The notes: generated by a model from the sequence alone, not told the origin. Counted from the stretch's first letter, positions 1 to 12,341 are shown. The stretch: DNA of 64,000 nt from Armillaria gallica (GCA_037576215.1 JBANDB010000004.1:3038001-3102000); one strand, 5' to 3'. Made by a program: numbers and translations.

Positions 1-236
1 GCTTACATGCCCAAGTTGAAGTGGTTCTTTTAAGTGATATCTCATGACACGAGTCAGTATCATATACTCCTCGAAACACGGCTTGGCACTGATGCCCACG
101 ATTGTTTTTCTATCTTTAAAGACGGACATCATGAACGAACTTCCTGATAGTCATCTTGTAGACGCCGGAATTACTGCACTGCACAGGTTCTGACTCTATA
201 TCAGACTTTCATGTCTCCATAGTGTCTGACAATACG
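1..236 (+). promoter_or_regulatory. Duplicated 5' flank and promoter of membrane-protein copy 1
   Basis: This segment is similar to 5343-5579 upstream of the second copy, so the tandem duplication included the promoter. A TATA-like TATATCAG lies at 197-204, about 33 bp before the ATG at 237; the second copy has TATATAAG at the equivalent place. An upstream ATG at 211 is closed at once by TAG. The start at 237 is chosen because the equivalent ATG exists in the second copy. Confidence 0.5.
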
Positions 237-2455
237 ATGGCTGCATCCCACCCCCCTCCCCTACACATCGCTCCCTTACCTTCCATCGACTCATCGGCCG
301 TTAGCCTCCTGGATGATTATGACAGCTCTAAACCTCAAACTCGCATCTCTTACGGCAGTAGAAGGAGGTTATCAATCGCTGTCATCATCCCGGGAATCCT
401 TATTTTCATTGCCAGTGCCGGACTCGCATCCGCACTATTGATATGGCTTCAATCCCACCGCGTAGTAGAGCCCCACATATCCCGTGAGGACCCGTACTTC
501 CTCAATGCTATCGTCGCAATAGAGGGACCAAGAGCCCGCTGGTTCGATCATGGCTCTTTTGTGACTGATACGACAATGTACGGTTTAGCTATGTCAGCTG
601 TTTCTGTAAGTCCTATTTCTCCGCTCTTTCATTTAGACGATAACAAACCACCTGTAGGCGCAGCTGGTATCTCTCACTGTACCATTTCTTCTAGGTTTGC
701 TCGGTTATCGGCTGGCCTCCATGTGGGTCCTTGCGCAAGAAAAGGAACGCACAGGATCTATGCCAACCGCAGCTCAGTATGGCCTACTCGTCAAATTATG
801 CGGATCGGCGAACCTTTTCAGCGCATATGAAACAGTGCGGTACCTCAAGCGTGGGCGTGAACGAAGACCACAAGCACCCACTAGCTTGATTGTTGCTTTG
901 ACAATCCTCGTTCTAGCCATTCTTCTGAATCATCTTCTCTCGTACGTTTACCAGAACGGATGGAGCGATCAGATACTGATAACGTTCTAGTGCCGCAGAC
1001 TTATGGCTGCACACCACTGCAACCACCTTCCTCCACACTTCTATGATCAAAATTCCTGTAAAATTTTTGCCTGATATCGGTACAAAGATCAACCTCACGG
1101 CGTGTCCCGGACCCACAGTGTCTATACATCTCACACTGAGCCCGCCAATAGCTGAACAAAATTACAGCAACTGTGCACACTTGGCTATTGAGGGTGACTT
1201 AGACCCTGTCCACCGATGGGGTAACGCAGGAATGATCGCCGAGGGACTTGCCGTCGCCAGAAACAGTAGTTCCGTATCAAGGTCTGTCATGGTCGATAAC
1301 ATGGCAGTCCTTGTACCCAGTACTATGCCTGACAACGTTGACAAACTTACATTTAATTCTTTCGGACTTGTCGCTCAGTGCCAGCCCGTGGTCGACTGTT
1401 TGACCAATCTTTCGGCAGTATTCTACTGTCCTTCTTTCAGTCCTCCCTACAACACCAGTAGTACAGATATGCCTGCAGGTTCTGAAGACTTCAGCCGCAT
1501 TGATCTGCTCGATCTGACGAGCAACGCTGTGTCGCAAGATCCATATGGTGGATACCCTCTCGACTCTGTCTTGAACCCACATGGAGCACGCGTCATCCTC
1601 TACTGGATAGATGAAGGCACCCATGACATCACCTTTCCCGCCGAGGGTACACCTGGGTGGTATCAAAGAGAAATCGGCATAACTCGTCGTGTATATTGGT
1701 ACACAAGTACATGCGGTATGACTGCGTACAACGTTTCACTTTCTTACAGTACTCTCGACGGAAACAATGGGTATGCATTTGTGTCCCCTCCCGTCCTGTC
1801 CAACTTCAACACTACGTCTGCTCTCTTTGCAGCTTTTGACTCCACCTATCGGACAAATCTGGTTGACTCTCTGAAATACACCCTCAGGACTTCCTTCACC
1901 CTTTCCGCAGAGACATTCACTACAGTTCTCTCGCGGAATATGTCTTACGCCGCAATGGGCCTTGCGTCGCCTCTCTTCGAACGCGACAACAGCACCGGCG
2001 GCAATTCTATTGAACTGAGGAGTGCCGGCAGGTACCCCTTGGCACCTTTATCAACCGTACTGGCCATCCTCTACACTTATGCCCTTCTTGCACTCGTAGT
2101 GACTGCGTCCTCGTTGACGTTGTCATCTCGGGAGATCATAGTCACAAAGAACGGCGAAAAGGAACACAGAGTTACAGCTATTGAACTCGTTCAGCTACGC
2201 CTTACCAACGCACTGGCGAGCATCGCAGAGCGATTTGTAGACCCCACGCGACCTGAGTTGTTGTTGGAAACATCGGCTGTTGACATGTTCCATGAGCACC
2301 CGCATGCGGAGAGACTAGGAGTTGTAATGGCAGATTATGAGGGAGAGGATGGGGAGGGTATGGTCAGGCGAACTCGAAGCCTCAGGGTTGATAGCGTCGA
2401 GCGGAGGTTGACGAGACTCTCTGACTCAACCATGACTGGCTTAGAAACAGTGTAA
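237..2455 (+). CDS. Four-helix membrane glycoprotein of unknown function (copy 1)
   Basis: Three exons explain the sequence: 237-605, 658-941 and 991-2455. Their introns of 52 and 49 bp (GTAAGT...GTAG and GTACGT...CTAG) conserve frame and are repeated exactly in the second copy. The protein has hydrophobic segments encoded around 375-455 (IIPGILIFIASAG), in early exon 2 (VPFLLGLLGY), across the exon 2/3 joint (LIVALTILVLAILL, then ADLWLHTT) and near 2040-2130 (LAILYTYALLALVV). Between the third and fourth segments is a region of about 330 residues with eight N-glycosylation sequons (for example NYS, NSS, NLS, NTT, NMS) and several cysteines, so it is probably extracytoplasmic. The tail is hydrophilic and acidic. 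I know this organisation from many uncharacterised agaricomycete membrane proteins but can give no function. The reading frame is intact. Confidence 0.75.
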
Positions 2456-2989
2456 AGGACCTTCCACGTTACTGATGAGTACGAACTTCCAAGATAGAAG
2501 TTCGAGCATGACAAACGCAGCTCGAATGCGAGAAGGATAGAGGTACAGAGACAACTTTGTTGTGGTTGTTAGCGTGGCAAGTCCCCAACTACCATTCCCT
2601 CGAGATTCACCATCACCAGCTGCGTGGTATGCTATCCGTAGTTTGTCCATGATAAACCCTTTTTATAGTGTAATTGTTATCAAATAAAATGATGAAAGAT
2701 GGAATTCACATCAGGCGCTTTCCGGCCCACTCATATATGTAAATAATGTTACTCGGACCCTCGACCTAGCGCGTCAAGCTCAAAGACGAGTATGGATGCA
2801 GATTCCTAAACCACGTTCACTGGGTACGACATTCGTAAATAGCCTTCGAACCAGGCGAATGACCTTCGGATCTGGTGGATCTTCAAGATCGAAAATCAAC
2901 CATCAATGCTACAACATCATCCGTATTGATTTCCAATCATGCTGGACAATGCTCATCGCAGTCAAAAAGGACCCCGACGAGCCGAGAGT
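2456..2989. other. Intergenic, no gene recognised
   Basis: Downstream region of the membrane-protein gene. Short open frames are present on both strands, but none has recognisable motifs or splice structure. Confidence 0.4.
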
Positions 2990-4020
2990 CTGATGATAAC
3001 GTTCCTTGGAGCCTAATCCGCATGATAGACACGGCGGCTGGCAAAATTCAAGGTCAACTGAAACATGGCTGCGAAGATAGCTTCACGGTAGTCTTCACAA
3101 AGGTAGTCAGCAAGGACGCCGTCATCTCTATCTCCTGTCTCGAAGAGAATTTGCAGGCCCTTCCCAGCGAGAACCTCTGATAGCAGGAGATAGACTGTCC
3201 TTCCATCCTGTTGAGGAGTGACTGTCACATAGACACTGAGGCATCGAGGAACGGAAATTCCCTGAAGAGATTGGAGCAACTCGTATGCTTTCACTGCATT
3301 CAGGACGGACCGAGCGGCGAGACGAAGAGTATCGTCAGACTCGTACTCATCGCGGAAGTATAGGGCACCAAAAAATTTGAGGACAAGTGTCGGGAAACCG
3401 TTCTTTGGTTCAGAAGACGAAACCGTAGTCTAAGTGTGAGTAACATCACCATTAACTCTACGAATTGCTATGAGCACCACCAAACAGTCCTAACTGCCCG
3501 ATAGAGCACCCATTGCGACCCACATATGTTGCGAAACCAGGCTGAAAGGTATTCGCTGGATGCAATATCCACAAAGCGCTTCCTGTAACGGTCAATGGTA
3601 GACTGTTTAGTTGGGTCAATGAACGAGACATTCTCAAAGTCTACCATCACCGCCTGAACATCCTGGACTTCTGTGTCGATTTCATGACGGGCCGGACAGC
3701 GCTCGGTAGAGCAGAAAGGTCCTCTACGAGCCGGGAGCCTGATTATGGTGTTTCGTGGCGCCAAGTCGCTTGGAGAGACACCGCATTTGACGACGCAGCA
3801 GTCCAAACGTGAGTAACGTGTTCTTGAATGCCGCCGCACAAGCGTTGAGATAGGGTGATGATAAGGAATGGGGATGATGGGAGATGTATTGGATCAGCAA
3901 GACACAGAGCGTATACACCGTCTGTCCTTTGACACTGCAGAGTGTGCTCGTTGTGTTCACACCACTCGTCGCCTTCGGGAAAGTCAGGAATCTGGATGGC
4001 ATATAGCGGGTAGGAAGCGC
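2990..4020 (-). pseudogene. Protein-kinase-like relic (N-lobe type sequence)
   Basis: On the minus strand a chain of open segments reads like a degraded host gene. The clearest part (about 3360-3013) contains YELLQSLQGISVPRCLSVY followed by a beta-rich stretch ending in TVYLLLSEVL. This resembles the N-lobe of the fungal kinase-like proteins in which a query of the form LQGxxxPxxxG precedes a hinge. No catalytic loop or DFG motif is visible downstream, and frame changes separate the upstream segments (about 4020-3470). I call it a truncated, probably non-functional copy. The kinase assignment is from pattern memory and is uncertain. Confidence 0.3.
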
Positions 4021-5342
4021 CAGGAAAGTAGATATCGTTGGGATCTAGCGTTGTGCCATCGAGTGTAAGGTTGCTCTAGTAGCCCCTTTTCCGCCATATC
4101 CAGAAATTCGGCCGTCGTACCCCCGAACCACTACCGCCAATCTTACTACTGATCCACACTCTTCCTCTGATGCTCGAACCCGTCGTTCGTAGTCAAAAGA
4201 CAAAGTACACCAATAGGTAAATGTGTAGCCCACGAGTCACAACATCTGAAAACTGTTCAGTTTGTGAACAGTCAAGGGTCCAATATCAACGTACTATTAG
4301 TCCTCGTTCATGGATGTACGACCGTCGCTAAATAGTGGCCTTCCCAGCTCCTCCTGCCACCAGCAAAGGCTCATAGAAAAATGAGAATAGAGCTGCTTGT
4401 GGTCCGCCGACGGTGATCGATAGGCACTGTGAAGATAACAAATATCGCCTATGGATTCGTACTAGCAAAAGGGAAGCACCGCAAAAGCTCCCTATATGCG
4501 TTTACAATGGCGAGGTACCAGTATGTGGAAGTTACACAAGGGAGCAACGACGAGAAAGAGAGAACTCCAAGGAGAGGCGCAACGACGACCAGCGGTAGAC
4601 AGCAATCATCATGATAGTAATAAAAGGTATAGCATGCTCGGATTTAGCCGGCCTCTTGTTCGTACTGCCGACACGGAGTGGCCCGACACTCAACAGTGCC
4701 GTACAAAATCATTACTTACGCTCATCTGAAGGTCAGTTCCGTTTACAGCTAGTCAGTCAGGGGCGTGCTCGTGGATGATGAAAGGAAGCGCGGACTTCGT
4801 CATAAACCGCGTTTTCGGGACTTCGAGCGCAGCGAAATGGCCTCCGAGATTGCCGAAATAGCCATAAACCATCCACAAACATGTCGTCGATCTCCCAAGC
4901 CATGGTTTATGACGAAGTTTGAATCGCTCTCTTCTCTGGCACAAAACGCTTGTTACTGTCAAGCTGTGTGCAAACCGCTGTAACTATGAGTCTCATCTTC
5001 AGGTACAGTCATTTCTACACACAATATCATTCGGTTCAATGTCCTGAGGGATTCCAAGCACACGTTAGACCAGCATGCAAAGGTGTGTGCTTCCGATCTT
5101 CATCACGTCCGACTTACGGCTTTACCAAGCCGCCTCCGTCGCAGTTTAGACCCTGAAACTACAGCCAAAGTAAGTTCAAACGTTCAAGTGCAGTCGATAC
5201 TATTCCATCGCTCCTCCCTGACAAAACACTTTGCCTTCATAGGCCCAAGACAGGTTGGTTCAAATTCTCGGAATCAGCATCGGCGCAGACGTTCATCTGG
5301 TAGTTGCGGTCATATCACCTACCTGCTTGTATGCCCAAGTTG
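4021..5342. other. Intergenic with a foldback element, no gene recognised
   Basis: No coding region can be supported. The only clear structure is the 125-bp foldback at 4794-4918. The last part grows into the duplicated flank of the second membrane-protein copy. Confidence 0.4.
4794..4918. repeat. 125-bp foldback/MITE-like element
   Basis: ACTTCGTCATAAACC at 4794-4808 and its perfect 15-bp reverse complement at 4904-4918 enclose 95 bp. The size and perfect ends fit a short non-autonomous inverted-repeat element or a strong hairpin. No clear target duplication is seen outside the arms. Confidence 0.55.
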
Positions 5343-5579
5343 AACGTGGTTCTTTCATGACGCCTCATGAATTGTGACCCGAGTGAGTATCATCTAACCC
5401 TGGAAACACGGCTTGGCACTGACACGAACATCACAGGCCCTTGATTATTTTTCTGTCTTGAAAGACGGACATCACCAATGTGTTGCCCGATAGACATGTT
5501 GTAGAAGCAGAAATTACTGCGCTGCACAAGTTCTGACTCTATATAAGATTTTCGAGTCCCCGTGGCGTCTGGTAACACG
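5343..5579 (+). promoter_or_regulatory. Duplicated 5' flank and promoter of membrane-protein copy 2
   Basis: Homologous to 1-236. A canonical TATATAAG at 5540-5547 lies about 33 bp before the ATG at 5580. The block starting CCCAAGTTGAA is shared with the first copy. Confidence 0.5.
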
Positions 5580-6498
5580 ATGTTCCCATCCTACTACCCC
5601 CCCTCACACATCGCTCCCTTACCTTCCGCCGACTCACCAGGCGTCAGCCTCCTGGATGATTTTGACAGCTCCAAACCTCAAACTCGCGTCTCTTATGGCG
5701 GTAGAAGAAGAATATCAATCGCTGTCATCATCCCGGGCATCCTTATTTTCATCGCTAGTACTGGGCTTGCGTCCTCACTATTGATATGGCTTCTATCCCG
5801 CCGTGTAGAATCCCATATACCCCGTGAGGACCCGTACTTTCACAATGCTGTCGTCGCAATAGAGGGAACAGGAGCGCCCCGGAGGCTCGATGATGGCTCT
5901 TTGGAGTCTGACACGATAATGTACGGTTTGGCAATGTCAGCGATTTCTGTAAGTCCTATTTCTCGGCTCTTCCTGTCAGACGATAACAATCCACCTGTAG
6001 GCGCAACTGGTAGCTCTCACTGTACCATTTCTTCTAGGTTTGCTGGGTTATCGTCTGTCCTCAATGTGGATTCTTGCGCAAGAAACCGAACGCACAGAAT
6101 CTATGCCAACGGCTGCCCAGTATGGCCTACTCGTCAAATTATGTGGATCGGCGAATATTTTTAGCGCATACGAGACAATGCGGTACCTCAAGCGTGGGCG
6201 TGAACGAAGACCACGAGCGCCCACTAGCTTGATTGTTGCTTTGATTATCCTCGTTTTAGCCATTGTTCTGAATTATCTTCTCTCGTACGTTCACCAGAAC
6301 AGACAGAGCAATCAGATACTGATAATGTCATAGTGCCGTAGACTTATGGCTGCACACCACCGCAAGCACCTTCCTCCACACTTCCATGACCGAAATCGCT
6401 GCGGAATCGATGCCTGCTATCGGTACAAAGATCAACCGCACGGCGTGTCCAGGACCCACAATCTCTGTCCATCTCAGCACACTGAGCCCGCCAATAGC
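5580..6498 (+). pseudogene. Membrane-protein copy 2, 5' piece
   Basis: Exon 1 (5580-5948, 369 bp), intron 5949-6000, exon 2 (6001-6284, 284 bp), intron 6285-6333 and the start of exon 3 (from 6334) have exactly the exon lengths and phases of copy 1. The encoded N-terminal helix, the VPFLLGLLGY helix, the third helix and the ADLWLHTT-like region are preserved without a stop. Homology ends abruptly at 6498, equivalent to copy-1 position 1152. It resumes at 10364 (copy-1 position 1154) and again at 39727. The gene is therefore disrupted by insertion rather than decayed at its 5' end. Confidence 0.85.
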
Positions 6499-9400
6499 CA
6501 AACTAGAGTTTGAGGGCCACCACATGCGTGTGGCAGATCCGAGTCCTATACACTTTTTTGTGCCCATCAATTTTTCTTAAATTTGCAACACATAGCTGAA
6601 TTAGGTCAATTTACCAAAGCTGGATCAGGTGTCGGAAAAAGTGTCAAAGCCTGATAAGGCAAATGAAATTATTAAGTAATGTGATTGCGTGACAATGAAC
6701 ATTATCAGACCGAACACCCCTAATAATGGCCGCTCTTTTCCCAAAAATGGCAACGCCTTAGCTGAATGTCCAGTGTCCACTGTCCAGGTAGCTACAACCA
6801 CTGCAGAAAGCTGGAGAGGCAGATTGAGGCCATTTTCTGCATTGGACAAGATGGTTAAGCAGTCTGAGTTGCTGCTCCTGCACCTCAATGAGGCAATGCA
6901 TCAGGCGTGACAGGCGATCAATCCCGCTCCGCATGCCTTGCACATCTCGATACATTGATCTGTATTCACGATTCCATCTTTCAGTCTGGGAAGTTGACTC
7001 AGTTAAGAATGAGTTTAAACTGTCAGTCAGAGCTGCCAGAGTATAACACAGTTCATTATGCTGGTTCTGTGAAGATGTATACAGTATGAGTATGTCTCAA
7101 CATTAGGAAAATAGTAATGATCGTACCTCCATCATTCCCATTTCTCCTGCTAGTTTTTGGAATGTTGCATCAGTCTCATCATAATCAAAGTCTAAAATGC
7201 CACTTGATCAAGTTTTCAGTATGGTAGGTTGATGGCATAATTACTTTGGAAAGAGACATACACATTTTGCCATGAGGGTACCTGGTAGTTTGAGCCAGAA
7301 GCTAAGATGGCAGATGTAAATGATGGGAACTAGATAGGAAAATATCAGAGCGACAAAGATCCATTACGCAGCAAGTACACACCATGCATGTCAGCAGATC
7401 ATTTCTGCAATGACAATTTCTCAGACTGAGAGGAGACCAGATAGAGTTGGAGACATGAAAGACTGGTAATTCAGAGGACATTTTGACAGGCTTGTATACC
7501 AAAGGTCAGCTTTACCAGGCCTTAATCTGCACGAACAGACCAGCAGGCCGGAACAAAGGGGGTGTGACCATGTGATGTCACGTCAATGTCACAGAGTTCA
7601 GACTCGAGTCTGAACATGCTATCAGACTCTGCCAGACTGCGGTCATGGACCCAAAAATCTTGTCATGTAGCACACTAGGACTATAATGTGTACTAGTGTG
7701 TGTGTAGATGGAAATGCAGGCTGCTTTCCGATATTTCTGTCTGTGCCAAGTACCTAGTTACATATGATATTAACTGAATTCCTAGTAATTCTAAAGCTTG
7801 AGTGGTGTACTAGTTATACTGTCTTAATTTGTCTTCTATCTGTTGCAAGGGTCGCTGGTTTGAATCCTGCTGTTACCGGTCAATTCAAGGGTACAAATTG
7901 AAGAGAAGGAAGCAAAGCGGAAATACTGTTTTGCTAAATCCAGGATGCCGCATAATTTTCTACCTTATCGACTGGGCTAGTTGCCTTTTCAGACACATAA
8001 CTCGGCCCCTTTTCGGATCCGACTTTCATCTGACAAGGCCTAGTAAGGCTGCTGGTTGCCTTTCAGCATTTCAATGCATTTCACCGGCTTATCGGGCCTG
8101 AAAAGGCAAATGCAGGAATTCTGACAGGATCGACAGCAAAAAGCTCGCTCGGCGGCTTCGCTGCCAGCTCGCATTTTGCCTGAGTGTCAGATTTTTCTTG
8201 TCTCTGCCATGTTGTTTCCACTTTTCCTTGTAGAACACGACCGTAGATGATCGTCAGGTCACAACGTACTGAATGGGTTACAGAACAAGGCCTTCCCAAT
8301 CTTTTAGGGATGTTAGTCATTGGAATATCAGTGAACAAATTCGAAAGGAGGCATACATTTTCCCTTGGCTCCGTGCATGCGGAACTCAAACTAAGATATT
8401 CGAAGCTTCGACCATATGAAATTCGAAGCACAATTTTCCCGTCTTTGGATCTATAATGATAGAATTTGAGTGACGTGTCTGCCGACATTTGGATGGAAGA
8501 AATTCACTATCGTCCTGCGCTTTCATCAGCAAACAGCTTTTTACTCGAGGAGGAAACACTGATGCTATTGCTAGGGGCTCCATGGTGAAACGAATGTCCG
8601 AATCCCTGCTGCATTTTTTCAAGGAGGATTCACAGTCGTAGGATGAGATCCTGTCTTGATGTTATGAGCAACGTTGATTGTCGTTGTCGTCATCCAAGAG
8701 TTATTAGAAGACTCTGAAGGTATCTCATGTAAGATCAACCCTCTCAAAAAGAAAGAAACAATCGGGTATTATACAAATATTAATGATACAAATAAATGTG
8801 TAAATGATTATAGAGGCGGGATTGTGGGCAGGGACTAGCGTGTGCACTGGCAGGCATCCTACAATGCATGGATGGTGACAATGTGTCCTCCACGACACAT
8901 AACGGGCAAAACACAGCATGCAGGGGGGCGCACAACACTGTGCAAAACGGAAAACTTGGGTATTGGAGCAGGATATCGTCGACGGCGGCGAGGATGATCA
9001 GCATCGTGCAAGCGTACAGTGGGTGGTTTCGTGCTATCCTGCGTGGGATGCAGCCCAGGCCACAAATTGGCGGCGGTGCTATAGGAATGGGGTATGGGGT
9101 GAGGTAGAGATCGGCTGTGCCTTAGAGCATCGTAGCAAGCTTGGGAGGTGAAACGGAGACCACTGTCAGATTCCCTGCTATCGAAAACGGGGTCGTAGGT
9201 CCAAAACTGGTCATACGGTCGGTGGAGGGGGCAATATGAGGTGAGAACAGGGATTGGGAATCGTCATCGTCATCGGTGGTGATGACGATGCTGTAGGAGG
9301 AAAGGGGCCTAGTATTCACCATTGCCCTTATTAATAATAGATATGCACAAAGGAGAGGGGTGTTTTGAGGCTGAGGGGCGCGGTAGAGGCTGATGTTGAA

Positions 9401-10363
9401 TTCGGGCAGAAGTGACAGCAGCGGAGTCATTGTTGCTCAAGTAGCCGTCGTCTTGGCGTCATTCGACGTGTCCATAGGAGGGTATTCGAGGCCCAAAGAG
9501 GCGCTAGTGCCGCTGCGACCATTGAACATCGGTGCCCCAGTCTTCAGCCTGCCATCCAGCTCAAGCACTTCCCTCCCATTGTGCATCCCACCTTCCATTT
9601 CCCCATGCCAGAGTCTGACCCTAACCTGTACCCTACACCTCCATCATCCTTGGACCGTCCCCATATTTCCCATCATCGTTGTCGGCATGCTCGTCATGTC
9701 ATCGCCCCCTTTGTTAAATGCCCACTCCCGTCCGTGCAGTGCTTGCAGATGGCACCCGATGTTAACTCCTCGACAGCGTCCATGGCCATTGGGGTGTACC
9801 GATTCACCAAGCACAGGTGATTGGCCCCAATGTCACTGCGGGGAATGCTGGGTAGGGTATGGGAGAGATGGCACTGCTTGAGGGGGGAAACGGCCAGCGG
9901 AGTATCATCGTCATCAGCCTGGTCGATGGCCTTCGCTGAGGAGGTGTCGTGTGGCTATCATATGGTGTGCTGCCTTGCGTGAGGGCTTACGCACAAGCGG
10001 GGGATGACCATATGGCTGCTATCTGGGACTCTTGGGGACTCCAGATGCGCTGAAAAGACCTGAAACAAATGTAGCAGTATAGAAAAGAAACAAAACATAC
10101 TGTGAAGTCATGAAAATGAGAAAAATTCAGGATGAAAAAACGAGAGGACAGGGACCGAAGGAGTAGTAGAGAAATGGATAATGAAGTGGCCAATGAACAA
10201 AAGCAGTGAATAGTTCCCAGGATTTTGATGAATGATGAATTTTATTCCCACGGCTGTTTCTCATACCGAGAGGCTGTGCAGGCTCGGCAATCACTGAATA
10301 GAATCATTCCCACAGTCAAATCTCACATAATGACCAAATACCTATATATACATATAGGACTCG
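6499..10363. mobile_element. 3.9-kb insertion splitting membrane-protein copy 2
   Basis: The segment lies between the first two pieces of the broken paralogue. CGAGTCCTATA at 6540-6550 is an exact 11-bp inverse of TATAGGACTCG at 10353-10363, the latter abutting the right junction. The first 41 bp (6499-6539) lie outside this pair, and no target-site duplication is evident. I find no transposase. A minus-strand run of open frame around 8622-8090 (about 130-180 codons) is not recognised. A tRNA-like A-box/B-box pair lies at 7795-7867. Otherwise the insertion appears non-coding, and its type (DNA transposon, composite, or repair filler) is unresolved. Confidence 0.6.
7795..7867 (+). repeat. tRNA-like A box/B box pair (possible SINE head)
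   Basis: AGCTTGAGTGG (7795-7805) resembles an RNA polymerase III A box, and GGTTTGAATCC (7857-7867) differs by one base from the B-box consensus. No T run follows and no tRNA cloverleaf can be drawn, so this is at best a decayed tRNA-derived repeat. Confidence 0.25.
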
Positions 10364-11418
10364 GAACAAAATTACAGCAACTGTGCACACTTGGCTATTG
10401 AGGGTGGCCTAAACTCCGCTCACCGATGGGGTGACCCAGGAATGATTGCCGAGGGACTTGCTGTCGCAAGAAACAGTAGTTCCATATCAAGGTCTGTCGT
10501 GGTCGACGACATGGCAGTCCTTGTACCTAGTACTATGCCTGACAACGTTGACAACCTTACATCCAATTCTTTGGGACTCGTTGCTCAGTGCCAGTCCGTG
10601 GTCGACTGTTTAACCAATATTTCAGTGGCAATATTCTACTGTCCTTCTTTCAGTCCTCCCTACAACAGTAGCAATACAGATATGCCTGCAGGTCCTGAAG
10701 ACTACAGCCACATTGATCTGCTCGATCTGACGAGCAATGCTGTGTCGCAAGATCCATATGGTGGATACCCACTCGACTCTGTCTTGAACCTGCATGGAGC
10801 ACGCGTCATCCTCTACTGGATAGATGAAGGCACCCACGACATCACCTTTCCCGCCGAGGGTACACCTGGATGGTATCAAAGAGAAATCGGCATAACTCGT
10901 CGTGTATATTGGTACACGAGTACATGCAATATGATGGCGTACAATGTTTTGCTGTCTTATAGTACTCTCAACGGAGGCAATGAGTATGCATTTGCCTCCC
11001 GGCCCATTCTGTCCAACTTCAACACCACGTCTGCCCTCTTTGCGGCTTTTAACTCCACCTATCAGATGAATCTGATTGACTATCTAAAATACACCCTCAG
11101 AACTTCTTTCACCCTTTCTGCGGAGACATTCAATACAGTTCTCTCACAGAATATGTCTTACGCCATAATGGGCCTTGCGTCGCCTCTCTTTGAACGCGAC
11201 GCGAGCACAGGCAGGAACACTATTCTCCTGAGGAGTGCCAGTAGGTACCCCTTGGCACCTCTATCAGCCGTACTGGCCATCCTATACACCTATGCCTTTC
11301 TTGCACTCATAATCACTGCATCCTCTGTGATGTTGTCATCTCGGGAAATCATAGTCACAAAGAACAGCGGAAAGGAATGCAGAGTTACAGCTATTGAACT
11401 CGTTCAGCTGCGGCTTAC
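10364..11418 (+). pseudogene. Membrane-protein copy 2, middle piece
   Basis: Collinear with copy 1 from position 1154 to 2205 and fully open in the same frame. It encodes the glycosylated region (RNSSS, TNIS, YNSS, FNTT, QNMS sequons) and the last hydrophobic segment (LAILYTYAFLALII). It begins directly at the right end of the 3.9-kb insertion and ends in CTTAC (11414-11418), the left copy of the duplicated target of the 28.3-kb insertion. With no promoter or start of its own it is presumably not expressed as a protein. Confidence 0.85.
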
Positions 11419-11818
11419 TGTTATGGATATCGGGCCTTTTCCGGTCGTACATGAGTCAACACATGCTTTCTCTTGGCGTTCTCGGTCTTGACCTCGGCCT
11501 ACTGGCATTTTCTCATATTTTCTCTATTCTTCTTGCTAATACTGGAATGCGATGGAACCTTGTAGAATAATACTGACTTGAGTCCTTACTAGTAGTGTAT
11601 AAATACTTACCTGACATTGTATTAGGATATCTCAATCTAATTCCACTACTCTTCAACGTCCACTTAACTGTGTGATCTAAGCATATCTGATCGGTTACGC
11701 CTAGTGCTTGCCGTTCCGTTTGCCTTCCGACTATGCCTAGCGCTTGTTGGAAACCCCATCAGTTATGCCTAGCGCTTGCTGACCAACTCGCTAACTACGC
11801 CTAGCGCTTGTTAGCACA
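11419..11818 (+). repeat. LTR-like left end of the 28.3-kb insertion
   Basis: Starts TGTTATGGATATCGGGCC and ends TTAGCACA, with a TATA-type GTATAAATA near 11598-11606. These are features of a fungal LTR of about 400 bp. No second direct copy exists in the window; the right end of the insertion carries a shorter, diverged relative in inverse orientation. The 3' part holds four copies of the 16-mer TAYGCCTAGCGCTTGY, starting at 11696, 11732, 11764 and 11796. Confidence 0.45.
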
Positions 11819-12341
11819 CTATGGTGGTGATACAGAGACAAAAATCCTAATTGACCTCATTTTGGCCTCTTTGTTCGGTAATACCGGGTAATACTCAGGA
11901 AACATCGGTAATCATCCGTATTACCGGGTAATACCTGGTCCTTTGGGACCCGGTTTCCGTCGGTATTTCCCGTTGTTACCTTCAACCCGGTAATCACCCA
12001 TACTTGTAAATACCAGTCCATACCTACCAATACCACTCCATCGCTATCATAGGTATCCAGGATGTTCTGGGGTCCCGCCACATGACTTTGCGCCTTCCCC
12101 TTTCCCCACTTACATTGTAACGAGATCCACGACTTTCTAATATCATTCCTGAGTGTATTGTGCTGTCTCATGGTCGCAGAGCTATCAGCCATGCCTGAAG
12201 ATGGCAACTCACTCAGTAGCGTCCCACTCATTGAGCATGTAACTTTAGATACACGGGCGCTGTACTTGCACGACTTCTCTCAATCTAAAGCTGTCGTTCT
12301 GATTGCCTTTGTCACGACTTTTTCAGTGCTTACTACTATTG
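11819..12341. other. Leader-like region with CCGGGTAATAC palindromes
   Basis: Non-coding. A perfect palindrome GTATTACC-G-GGTAATAC lies at 11918-11934, and related GGTAATAC words are scattered from 11878 to 12000. Similar words occur near the right end (39470-39540). GTTCTGGGGTCCC at 12064-12076 has an exact inverse at 39297-39309. Confidence 0.45.

Noticed and set aside
606..697. Intron of copy 1 ending at CTAG 691-694
   Set aside because: That acceptor breaks the frame; the acceptor GTAG at 654-657 keeps phase and adds the conserved hydrophobic VPFLLGLLGY, and the same holds in copy 2.
8868..9881. Plus-strand open frames in the 3.9-kb insertion as genes
   Set aside because: Overlapping frames on both strands with low-complexity translations, no splice logic and no motif.
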